Counted from the first letter of the stretch, positions 1 to 5,096 are shown. The stretch is DNA of 8,903 nucleotides from Gemmobacter sp. (GCA_003509785.1 DOMY01000249.1:10691-19593), one strand, 5' to 3'. Program-made: numbers and translations. The notes: generated from the letters alone by a model not told the origin.

Positions 1-893
1 GGGCGCAGCTGCGGCAAGGCAGAATTCCCGATGGCATAGAGCACATTGCGCACAAAGCGGTCGCGGCCGATGCGCTTGATCGGGCTGCCCGCAAAGCGCG
101 CCCGGAACCCCGCATCATCCAGCGCCGCCAGATCGGCCAGTTCCGGCGCGCCGACGCGGGGCTGATAGCCGATCTCGGTTGCCGCCTGCGCGAACTTGTT
201 CCAGGGGCAGACCGCCAGACAATCATCGCAGCCATAGATCCGGTTGCCCATCAGCGCCCGCAGATCCGGGTCCACCGGGCCTTTGTGTTCGATGGTCAGA
301 TAGGAAATGCAGCGCCGCGCATCCAGCTGATAGGGCGCCGGAAAGGCGCCGGTCGGGCAGGCATCCAGACAGGCGCGGCAGCTGCCGCAATGGCTGCGCT
401 CTGCCGCGTCCTTCGGCAGGTCGGCGGTGGTGAAGATGGCGCCCAGAAAGAACCAGCTGCCCAGATCGCGCGACGGCAGATTGGTATGCTTGCCCTGCCA
501 GCCCAGCCCGGCCGCCTGTGCCAGCGGTTTTTCCATCACCGGCGCGGTATCGACAAAGACCTTGATCGCCGCGCCCTCGGGCAGCTGATCCATCAGACAG
601 CGCCCCAGCCGCTTCAACCGCCGCTTCACCAGATCGTGGTAATCCTTGCCCTGGGCATAGACGCTGACCGCTGCGCGATCCGGCTGCGCCAGCACGGCCA
701 GCGGGTCCGTTTCGGGCGTATAGACCTCGGCCAGCATGATGACAGATCGCGCCTCGGGCCAAAGCGCCGCCGCACTGCCACGCCATTCTTCGCGCTCGGC
801 CATCCAGCCCATCTGGCCGTGATGCCCGGCCTCCAGAAAGGCCCGCAGGCGCCCGGCGGTTTCGGGCGTGGCATCGGGCGCACAGATGCCCAT
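1..893 (-). CDS. queG: Epoxyqueuosine reductase QueG (partial; C-terminus beyond left edge; N-terminus compromised by an upstream amber codon)
   Basis: QueG is a cytosolic cobalamin- and 4Fe-4S-dependent enzyme that reduces epoxyqueuosine to queuosine in the anticodon of tRNA Asp, Asn, His and Tyr. Reading the minus strand from 893 gives an uninterrupted frame to the window edge with the family's hallmarks: GHHGQMGWMAER near the N-terminus, a FVDTAPVMEKPLA segment (VDxAP aspartate), GLGWQGKHT, the ferredoxin-like cluster CGSCRACLDACPTGA, RRCISYLTIE, MGNRIYGCDDCLAVCPWN, and the RFVRNVLYAIGN segment of the C-terminal region. No frameshift was found in a hand translation of nearly the whole fragment. 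The start is the problem. The natural start appears to be ATG 960-962, but the same frame has TAG at 912-914. The first usable start after it is ATG 891-893, preceded by AGGAGGAGGG ending 10 nt upstream. Starting there removes about 23 residues including the first helix, so the product may be shortened, or the gene may be a recent pseudogene. Family identity is very sure; functionality is not. Confidence 0.93.
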   Translation of the reverse strand, partial: MGICAPDATPETAGRLRAFLEAGHHGQMGWMAEREEWRGSAAALWPEARSVIMLAEVYTPETDPLAVLAQPDRAAVSVYAQGKDYHDLVKRRLKRLGRCLMDQLPEGAAIKVFVDTAPVMEKPLAQAAGLGWQGKHTNLPSRDLGSWFFLGAIFTTADLPKDAAERSHCGSCRACLDACPTGAFPAPYQLDARRCISYLTIEHKGPVDPDLRALMGNRIYGCDDCLAVCPWNKFAQAATEIGYQPRVGAPELADLAALDDAGFRARFAGSPIKRIGRDRFVRNVLYAIGNSALPQLR

Positions 894-962
894 GCCGGAG
901 AATCCCTCCTCCTACGCCCGCGCCGCCAGCCGCGCCTTCAGCCCTGCCATCCCGTCTGTCAT
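894..962 (-). other. Interrupted 5' end of queG: original start, 16 codons, in-frame TAG, then strong SD
   Basis: From ATG 960-962 the queG frame reads MTDGMAGLKARLAARA, then TAG (912-914), then EEGFSGMGIC, which runs on into the conserved body without change of frame. The 16 codons before the stop look like the usual first amphipathic helix of QueG, and the residues after the stop continue the expected A-x-E-x-GF strand. This is therefore a single-base nonsense change rather than a frameshift. A CAG to TAG transition (Gln) is the simplest origin, but the ancestral codon cannot be known from one sequence. The TAG overlaps AGGAGGAGGG (904-913), which could drive re-initiation at ATG 891-893. 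There is no GTG or TTG start in this frame between the stop and that ATG. Confidence 0.8.
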
Positions 963-1006
963 GTGCCGGTTCTGCGCCAGCTGCCGCCCTGCCGCAAGCC
1001 CCGGTA

Positions 1007-1765
1007 TCAGCCGAACAGGAAATCACCCTCGACCAGCGTATCCGCATCGACACCGCGCAACAGCACCTGCATATCGCCCAGCGTCACCAGCGTATGCGCG
1101 CCCTGCTGTTTCAGAACCAGATCATCAAAGCCCGCATCGGCATCGAACACCAGCTGATCCGCCCCGGTCCCGAAATCGCGCACCACATCGCGGCCGCTGC
1201 GGCCAATCACGAAATCATCGGCCCCCAGCCCGCCGACAAGGATATCCTCGCCCCGGCCACCCTGCAGCACATCATTGCCCCGCCCGCCAAACAGCAGATC
1301 GGCCCCGTCGCCCCCCCGCAGCGAGTCATTGCCGCCAAAGCCAAAGATCGTGTCATCGCCCGCGGCGCCCCGCAGCAGATCCCCGGTGGCGCTGCCCATG
1401 ATCTCGGGGCGGTTCAGCACCGATACCGGCACCCGCAGCTCCTTGCCCCCATCCGCAAAGCTGATGCCATCGCCCAGGGTGATGACGGCGTGCAGCGTTT
1501 CATTCCGCTCGCGCAGGTCATCGGCCACGCCTTTCAGCTCGAAGGTCACGATCTCGTCGCGGGTCACGGGTTCGCTCGAATCAAAGCTGAACGACCCGAC
1601 CGTGCGAATGACATCGCCGCTGCTTGCCGTGCCCTCGCTCACATCGAAAGACGTGTCGCCGGCGTAATGTTCGCCAGTGCCGGTGATGCGCAGCCGGAAC
1701 AAAAGGGTGCCCCCCTCGGCCACGCTGAAACTGAATCCGCCCAGAAGTTTTGCCGTGAATGCCAT
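1007..1765 (-). CDS. Small RTX calcium-binding protein with N-terminal Calx-beta-like domain
   Basis: A 252-residue protein, probably secreted by a type I (ABC/HlyD/TolC-like) exporter. Residues about 12-97 look like a Calx-beta domain: a SVAEG start, a DVSEGTASSGD segment, then alternating strands and RERNETLHAVITL, matching the family's D..E.NET..V.L ending. Residues 124-186 are seven RTX nonapeptides of the GGxGxDxLx type, which bind calcium and fold as a parallel beta roll after export. The C-terminus (DVVRDFGTGADQLVF ... EGDFLFG) matches the serralysin/RTX C-terminal region and the uncleaved type I secretion signal with its acidic-hydrophobic DFLF ending. There is no Sec or Tat signal, as expected for this route. 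The start is supported by GGGGAG at 1772-1777, 6 nt before the ATG. It sits 50 nt after the fzlA-like gene and 44 nt before the natural queG start, all on one strand. No exporter genes are visible here. The function of the protein is unknown. Confidence 0.88.
   Translation of the reverse strand: MAFTAKLLGGFSFSVAEGGTLLFRLRITGTGEHYAGDTSFDVSEGTASSGDVIRTVGSFSFDSSEPVTRDEIVTFELKGVADDLRERNETLHAVITLGDGISFADGGKELRVPVSVLNRPEIMGSATGDLLRGAAGDDTIFGFGGNDSLRGGDGADLLFGGRGNDVLQGGRGEDILVGGLGADDFVIGRSGRDVVRDFGTGADQLVFDADAGFDDLVLKQQGAHTLVTLGDMQVLLRGVDADTLVEGDFLFG
1208..1396 (-). repeat. Seven tandem RTX nonapeptide repeats (27-nt units) within the RTX gene
   Basis: The units are GSATGDLLR, GAAGDDTIF, GFGGNDSLR, GGDGADLLF, GGRGNDVLQ, GGRGEDILV and GGLGADDFV. 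The first and last are degenerate. The glycine and aspartate/asparagine positions that coordinate calcium are kept in the central five. The DNA repeats are imperfect, so this is an ancient protein-level repeat rather than a recent DNA expansion. Confidence 0.9.
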
Positions 1766-1815
1766 GCCACTCTCCCCAGTTCCGGGCAGCTTAGCAGAAA
1801 AGCAGAAAAGGCGCG

Positions 1816-2481
1816 TCAGAAATCCAGATCGGCATAATGGCCCGGCGGCGGGAAGCCCGGCACCTGATCGGCCAGCAGCGCCCGGAACGAGGGCCGCGAT
1901 TTCAGCTTTACATACCAGTCCTTCACCACGGCATGGCGGTTCCAGTCGACATCGCTGATGTAATCCAGACAGCTCAGATGCGCGGCGGCGGTGAAATCGG
2001 CCAGGGTCATGCTGTCACCCGCCAGCCAGCGCCGCTGATCCAGCAGCCAGGCCATGTAATCCAGATGATACTTGATCCGCGTCGCGCCGGATTTGACATT
2101 CTTGCTGTCGGGATAGCCCAGCGACATGACCTTCTTGTTCACCCGCTCGTACAGCAGCTTCGATGTGACCTCGGCATGGAACTTGTCATCGAACCAGGAA
2201 CACAGCCTGCGCACCTCATAGCGCGCCTCGGGGTCACGCGGCATCAGCTGCGGCGCGGGATAGGTGTCTTCCAGCCATTCGCAGATCGCCTGGCTTTCGC
2301 TCATCACCTTGCTGTCGATGCGCAGCACCGGCACCTTGCCCGCGGGGTTGCGGCGCAGGAAATCGGGCGATTGTTCCCAATAGCGTTCCTCTACCAGCTC
2401 CACCTCGATCCGCTTTTCGGCCAGCGTCAGGCGGACCTTGCGGCAGAAGGGCGAAAGGGGAAAGTGATAAAGACGGATCAT
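1816..2481 (-). CDS. fzlA: GST-fold protein, probable FzlA (FtsZ-associated cell division regulator)
   Basis: A 221-residue glutathione S-transferase-fold protein. Residues 1-75 are the thioredoxin-like half (MIRLYHFPLSPFCRKVRL, the cis-proline segment KVPVL at 49-53, and SES at 61-63). Residues 85-205 are the helical half, with WLAGDSMTLADFTAAAHLS at 152-170 being the N-capping/hydrophobic staple region of GSTs. The segment SWFDDKFHAEVTSKLLYERV and the ending KSRPSFRALLAD...HYADLDF resemble what I recall of alphaproteobacterial FzlA. In Caulobacter FzlA binds FtsZ filaments and promotes constriction through FtsWI, its conserved C-terminus mattering for that, and it is not a detoxifying GST. 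The assignment is family resemblance, not a search result; a generic GST is the alternative. An upstream in-frame ATG (2515-2517) is possible but has no better ribosome site, and homologous GSTs begin at MIRLYHFP. It lies between mtgA (115-nt gap) and the RTX gene (50-nt gap). Neighbouring mtgA is also a cell-wall gene. Confidence 0.8.
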   Translation of the reverse strand: MIRLYHFPLSPFCRKVRLTLAEKRIEVELVEERYWEQSPDFLRRNPAGKVPVLRIDSKVMSESQAICEWLEDTYPAPQLMPRDPEARYEVRRLCSWFDDKFHAEVTSKLLYERVNKKVMSLGYPDSKNVKSGATRIKYHLDYMAWLLDQRRWLAGDSMTLADFTAAAHLSCLDYISDVDWNRHAVVKDWYVKLKSRPSFRALLADQVPGFPPPGHYADLDF

Positions 2482-2564
2482 CGCAACGCTGACTTTCAGG
2501 ACGGGGATGATCTTCATTGCCGCGAAGACGGGCCAAGTGCAATGGCTATGGCACGAAAGACGGC

Positions 2565-2590
2565 AAAACCGGCGGCGGATCACCGCCCGG
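2565..2590 (-). terminator. Possible weak intrinsic terminator after mtgA
   Basis: On the minus strand, just past the mtgA stop, CCGG-GCGG, loop TGAT, CCGC-(CG bulge)-CCGG can fold into an imperfect hairpin followed immediately by TTTT. The T run is short and the stem has a 2-nt bulge. It may only attenuate transcription into the fzlA-like gene. Confidence 0.35.
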
Positions 2591-2596
2591 CAGGGC

Positions 2597-3388
2597 TCAA
2601 TCCTCGAAACAGGCGGCCCGACCATCGGCGGCAATGGTTTCCGCCCCCGACAGGATCTGCGCGGCCCGCTTGCGGGTCACCGGCCCCGGCTTCACCGGGC
2701 TGCGCTCCTTGGGATCGGGCAGGATCGCCGCCAGCCGCGCCGCCTGCGTGCCCGAAAGATCCGAGGCCGGGATGCCGAAGTAATGCTGCGCCGCCGCCTC
2801 CACGCCAAAGATGCCTTCGCCGAATTCCGCGACATTCAGATAGACATGCAGGATGCGCCGCTTGGTCCAGACCAGTTCGACAAAGGGCGTCAGCACGCCC
2901 TCCATCGCCTTGCGCGCCCAGATCCGCCCGTGCCACAGGAACACGTTCTTCACCACCTGCTGGCTGATGGTCGAGGCGCCGCGATTGCCGCCTGCCGCCA
3001 GCGCCGCCCGGATCGCCACCATGTCAAAACCCCAGTGCAGGCAGAAATTGGCATCCTCTGCCGCCACCACGGCCCGGGCCATCACCGGGGCGATATCCTC
3101 CATCGCCACCCATTCCTTTTCGATGCCGCCCAGCCGCCAGCGTTCCTGCAGCTGATAGATGTTCGCGGGCACCGGCACGAAGGCATAGATCAGGATCAGC
3201 GCCCCGAAAAAGCCGATGCACAAGGCCAGACCGCGCTGCGCCCACAGCCAGATCCGCCGCCACAGCGGCAGGGGGGGCGGGGCAGGCAGCGGTTCGGGCG
3301 GCAGGTCGGCCTGCGCCTTCTTGCGGCTGCGGGGGGCCGCAGGTTTCGCGGCCTTGCTGCCGGTTCTTGGGGTCGGGGTCTGCGCCAT
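2597..3388 (-). CDS. mtgA: Monofunctional biosynthetic peptidoglycan glycosyltransferase MtgA
   Basis: A 263-residue inner-membrane glycosyltransferase (GT51) that polymerises lipid II into glycan strands without a transpeptidase domain. Residues 1-48 are a cytoplasmic Lys/Pro/Ala-rich tail, and about 52-71 form one transmembrane segment (GLALCIGFFGALILIYAF). The periplasmic GT51 domain follows, with its motifs in order: EDANFCLHWGFD at 111-122 (catalytic Glu111), GASTISQQVVKN at 137-148, RKAME at 159-163 (second catalytic Glu163), and ILHVYLNVAEFGEGIFG at 179-195. Length and architecture are normal for alphaproteobacterial MtgA. The frame stays open upstream to 3547, but MAQTPTP (ATG 3386-3388) is preferred because the extension would be unusual sequence running through the A-tract regulatory region. 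No strong Shine-Dalgarno is visible before it. It is divergent from the Tat-protein gene and heads a co-directional run with the fzlA-like gene, the RTX gene and queG. Confidence 0.95.
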   Translation of the reverse strand: MAQTPTPRTGSKAAKPAAPRSRKKAQADLPPEPLPAPPPLPLWRRIWLWAQRGLALCIGFFGALILIYAFVPVPANIYQLQERWRLGGIEKEWVAMEDIAPVMARAVVAAEDANFCLHWGFDMVAIRAALAAGGNRGASTISQQVVKNVFLWHGRIWARKAMEGVLTPFVELVWTKRRILHVYLNVAEFGEGIFGVEAAAQHYFGIPASDLSGTQAARLAAILPDPKERSPVKPGPVTRKRAAQILSGAETIAADGRAACFED

Positions 3389-3453
3389 AGGCCAGCATAG
3401 GCCCGATGCTGCCGCCCGGGTCAAGGCGCGGCCTGCCGCCCGCTTGCCCTCAC

Positions 3454-3516
3454 CCGCAAAATTCCGGTTTCCGTAAAAAATCCGGGCTTCCGCAAAAATT
3501 TCGCACTTCTGCGGAA
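3454..3516. promoter_or_regulatory. Divergent intergenic control region: three tandem A-tract motifs plus a 7-bp inverted repeat
   Basis: The 184-bp gap between mtgA and the Tat-protein gene is conspicuously A-rich compared with its surroundings. Three related motifs occur in tandem: CCGCAAAATTCCGG (3454-3467), CCGTAAAAAATCCGG (3471-3485) and CCGCAAAAATTTCGC (3490-3504), starting 17 and 19 nt apart. An inverted repeat TTCCGCA (3488-3494) / TGCGGAA (3510-3516) with a 15-nt spacer overlaps the third copy. Together they look like an operator or UP-element-like promoter region serving one or both divergent genes. No convincing sigma70 -35/-10 pair could be fixed by eye, and the regulator is unknown. 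The rest of the gap holds nothing recognisable beyond a GC palindrome at 3523-3534. Confidence 0.45.
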
Positions 3517-3522
3517 TAGGCG

Positions 3523-3534
3523 GCGCCATGGCGC
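3523..3534. repeat. 12-bp perfect palindrome in the 5' region of the Tat-protein gene
   Basis: GCGCCATGGCGC is a perfect palindrome 38 nt before the Tat-protein start. It could form a small hairpin in the leader or be an operator half-site pair, but GC-rich palindromes of this size also arise by chance in such DNA. Confidence 0.3.
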
Positions 3535-3559
3535 GTTCTTTCACCACGACCCAACAGCG

Positions 3560-3565
3560 AAAGGA
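3560..3565 (+). promoter_or_regulatory. Ribosome binding site of the Tat-protein gene
   Basis: AAAGGA lies 7 nt before ATG 3573-3575 and fixes that start, which also places the twin-arginine pair at residues 6-7 where a Tat signal needs it. Confidence 0.7.
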
Positions 3566-3572
3566 CTGACAG

Positions 3573-3911
3573 ATGACCGATATCTCCCGCCGCGCCCTGC
3601 TGACCCGGCTTGGCCTTGCCGCCGGTGCGGCCTATGTCGCGCCCGGCCTGATCGGCTTAGATGCCGCCCATGCCGATGACATCAGCAAGCCCTCGGGCCG
3701 CGGCAAGAAAAAGCCCAGCCGCCCGTCGAAACCCAGCCGTCCGAAGCGGGGCAAACCCAGCCGCCCGTCGAAGCCCAGCCGGCCGAAGCGCGGCAAGCAC
3801 AGCCGCCCGTCGAAACTGACGCGGCCGACGCGCCCCACCCGCCCGTCGAAACCGACACGGCCCACGCGCCCCACCCGGCCCAGCCGCCCCGGCCGTAACC
3901 GCGAGGATTGA
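3573..3911 (+). CDS. Small Tat-exported protein with basic Ser/Thr/Pro/Lys/Arg repeat tail (unrecognised; candidate modification substrate)
   Basis: A 112-residue protein with no family I recognise. Residues 1-34 form a twin-arginine signal peptide: SRRALL at 5-10, then a hydrophobic stretch (LGLAAGAAYVAPGLIGL) and AHA at 32-34 before a likely cleavage. The predicted mature part (35-112) is almost entirely Lys, Arg, Pro, Ser, Thr and Gly. It has about 29 basic against 4 acidic residues, 12 Ser and 6 Thr, and no Cys or aromatic residue. It contains two perfect copies of a 14-residue unit (KPSRPSKPSRPKRG, residues 47-60 and 61-74), a degenerate third, then two 12-residue TRPTRPTRPS[KR] units. 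Such a sequence should be disordered and polycationic, like a protamine or SR-repeat tail. The kinase/PqqD-domain gene starts 3 nt after its stop, suggesting that the many Ser/Thr are phosphorylated before export through Tat. This is inference. A cell-surface polyanion-binding or wall-associated protein is an alternative. Confidence 0.8.
   Translation: MTDISRRALLTRLGLAAGAAYVAPGLIGLDAAHADDISKPSGRGKKKPSRPSKPSRPKRGKPSRPSKPSRPKRGKHSRPSKLTRPTRPTRPSKPTRPTRPTRPSRPGRNRED
3711..3836 (+). repeat. Three 42-nt tandem repeats encoding KPSRPSKPSRPKRG-type units
   Basis: Copies are at 3711-3752, 3753-3794 and 3795-3836. The first two encode identical peptides but differ at four of 42 bases (unit positions 3, 21, 30 and 39), all silent third positions. 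The third is degenerate (KHSRPSKLTRPTRP). Identical protein with drifting DNA argues for selection on the peptide repeat. Confidence 0.88.
3816..3887 (+). repeat. Two 36-nt repeats encoding [LP]TRPTRPTRPS[KR]
   Basis: Copies at 3816-3851 and 3852-3887 follow and partly overlap the 42-nt series. They swap the Ser-Lys-rich unit for a Thr-Arg-Pro unit while keeping the basic, Pro-spaced, hydroxyl-residue pattern. Most base differences are silent; the two replacements are Leu/Pro and Lys/Arg. Confidence 0.8.
3903..3907 (+). promoter_or_regulatory. Ribosome binding site of the kinase/PqqD-domain gene, inside the end of the Tat-protein gene
   Basis: GAGGA sits within the last codons of the upstream gene, 7 nt before ATG 3915-3917. 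With the stop TGA at 3909-3911 only 3 nt before that ATG, the two genes are probably translationally coupled. Confidence 0.65.
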
Positions 3912-3914
3912 GCC

Positions 3915-5096
3915 ATGACCCGCCCCGCCCCCTCCATCGGCCCGGCCCGGATCGCACTGCGCTTTGCAGGCCTGCATCAGGATATCGTGCTGCCCGGGCG
4001 GGGCGGCCTTGCGGATGCGCTGCACCGCACGCTGCACGGCTGGGCGGCACAGCGCCGCCCGGCCACCACCCGTCAGACGACGCCGCTTGCCGTGGTGACA
4101 GAAGGCCGCAATGGCCGCTTCAACCTGACCTCTTCTCATCTCGATGACCCGTTCGAAGATCTGCCGCGCGCCAGCACTGTCTGCGCCCTGATCGCCGATC
4201 TGGCCGAGGCGTTCTGCGCGGCCCGCCCGGGGCGCACCGGCCTGCATTGCGGGGCGGTCAGGCTGGGCGATGGCCCGCTGATGCTGCTGACCGGGGCGGC
4301 CCGCGCCGGGAAAAGCACGCTGGTGGCGCGGCTGGCGCTGGAACCCGATGCGCAGGTGTTCTGCGATGATATCCTGCCGGTCGAACCCGATGGCACCGCC
4401 CTGGCTCTGGGCGCACCGCCGCGCCTGCGCCTGCCCCTGCCGCCCCGTCTGCAGGCCCACGCACCGCAGATCGGGCTGGCCGATGCCGATTACGGCTATC
4501 TGGAAACCGCAACCCTCGCGCCGCATGGCACCACGGCCCGCCCCGGCGCGCTGGTGGCGCTGCAGCGCAGGCCCGGCCCGGCCCGGCTGCACCATCTGCC
4601 GGCCGACCGGGCGCTGTGGCTGCTGCTGGGCCAGTCGATCACCGGGCATCCCGATGCTGCAAGCGCCTTTGCCCGTGCCCGCGCGCTGTCGGAGGGCCTG
4701 CCTGCCCTGACGCTTGCCTATGAGGATCTGGACGAGGCCGTGGCCCTGCTGCGCCATGCCTTTGCCGCCGATGCGACGGAACCGGAACCGGCGCTGCCCG
4801 ATCCGGCGCCGCATCCCGCCCGGCCGCCGCATCCCGCCCGCCAGCTGCGCCGCAGCCCCGGCACCGCGATCCGCCGCCATGGGGATGGGCTGTTCCTGTG
4901 GCAGATCGGCGGCACGCGCCTGTGGCATCTGAACCCGCTGGCCCGCGCCATCTGGCTGCTGCTGGAGGCACCGCAGACCCCCGCCATGCTGACGGCCACG
5001 CTGGCCCCGCTGTTTCCAGAGGCCGATCCGCAGCAGGTGGGCGCCGATATCGGCGCCTTTCTGGGCACCGCGCTGGAAGAAGGCCTGCTGGCCTGA
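3915..5096 (+). CDS. HPr-kinase-like P-loop protein fused to a C-terminal PqqD-like domain
   Basis: A 393-residue cytosolic protein. Residues 1-105 are an N-terminal region without recognised motifs. Residues 110-160 carry an HPr-kinase/phosphorylase-like core: LHCGAV with His111 (HprK has an equivalent catalytic His), a Walker A GAARAGKST at 127-135, and CDDILPV with Asp151-Asp152 matching the DD of HprK. The HprK signature ExRGLG is not seen, so this belongs to the HprK-related kinases rather than true carbon-control HprK, and no HPr gene is nearby. A Pro/Ala/His-rich linker (about 288-310) leads to residues 311-392. There RRSPGTAIRR, WHLNPLARAIWLLL and AFLGTALEEGLL match the PqqD fold, the peptide-binding domain used in RiPP pathways. 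Known HprK-related systems and lasso-peptide kinases pair such a kinase with a PqqD-type protein; here they are fused. The tight coupling to the Tat-repeat protein makes that the likely substrate. The function is inferred. Confidence 0.85.
   Translation: MTRPAPSIGPARIALRFAGLHQDIVLPGRGGLADALHRTLHGWAAQRRPATTRQTTPLAVVTEGRNGRFNLTSSHLDDPFEDLPRASTVCALIADLAEAFCAARPGRTGLHCGAVRLGDGPLMLLTGAARAGKSTLVARLALEPDAQVFCDDILPVEPDGTALALGAPPRLRLPLPPRLQAHAPQIGLADADYGYLETATLAPHGTTARPGALVALQRRPGPARLHHLPADRALWLLLGQSITGHPDAASAFARARALSEGLPALTLAYEDLDEAVALLRHAFAADATEPEPALPDPAPHPARPPHPARQLRRSPGTAIRRHGDGLFLWQIGGTRLWHLNPLARAIWLLLEAPQTPAMLTATLAPLFPEADPQQVGADIGAFLGTALEEGLLA
4808..4840 (+). repeat. 15-nt direct repeat in the kinase-PqqD linker
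   Basis: GCCGCATCCCGCCCG occurs at 4808-4822 and again at 4826-4840 (18-nt period). It encodes the duplicated HPAR of the Pro-rich linker between the kinase-like and PqqD-like domains, consistent with a flexible hinge that tolerates length change. Confidence 0.75.

Noticed and set aside
223..1053. 276-codon minus-strand open frame across queG
   Set aside because: It is a different frame from the one encoding all QueG motifs. Its translation is Gly/Ala/Arg-rich without any motif.
1794..1809. Direct repeat GCAGAAAA twice between the RTX and fzlA-like genes
   Set aside because: Two 8-nt copies with no hairpin or known site; likely chance or slippage.
1094..2967. Long plus-strand open frames (1094-1837 and 1837-2967) opposite the RTX, fzlA-like and mtgA genes
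   Set aside because: They are antisense to genes with recognisable domains and have no domain or ribosome site of their own.
3389..3547. N-terminal extension of MtgA to an ATG at 3547
   Set aside because: It would add 53 residues of unlikely sequence translated through the A-tract regulatory region and past the divergent promoter. A normal cytoplasmic tail begins at MAQTPTP.
3711..3887. CRISPR-like array, because of regularly spaced repeats
   Set aside because: The repeats are head-to-tail with no unique spacers, keep reading frame, and differ at silent codon positions, so they are protein-coding repeats.
3573..5096. Lasso-peptide or PQQ biosynthetic cluster
   Set aside because: There is no asparagine-synthetase-like cyclase, B2-type protease, radical SAM PqqE or PqqA-like precursor in the window. 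Only the kinase-like and PqqD-like parts resemble those pathways.
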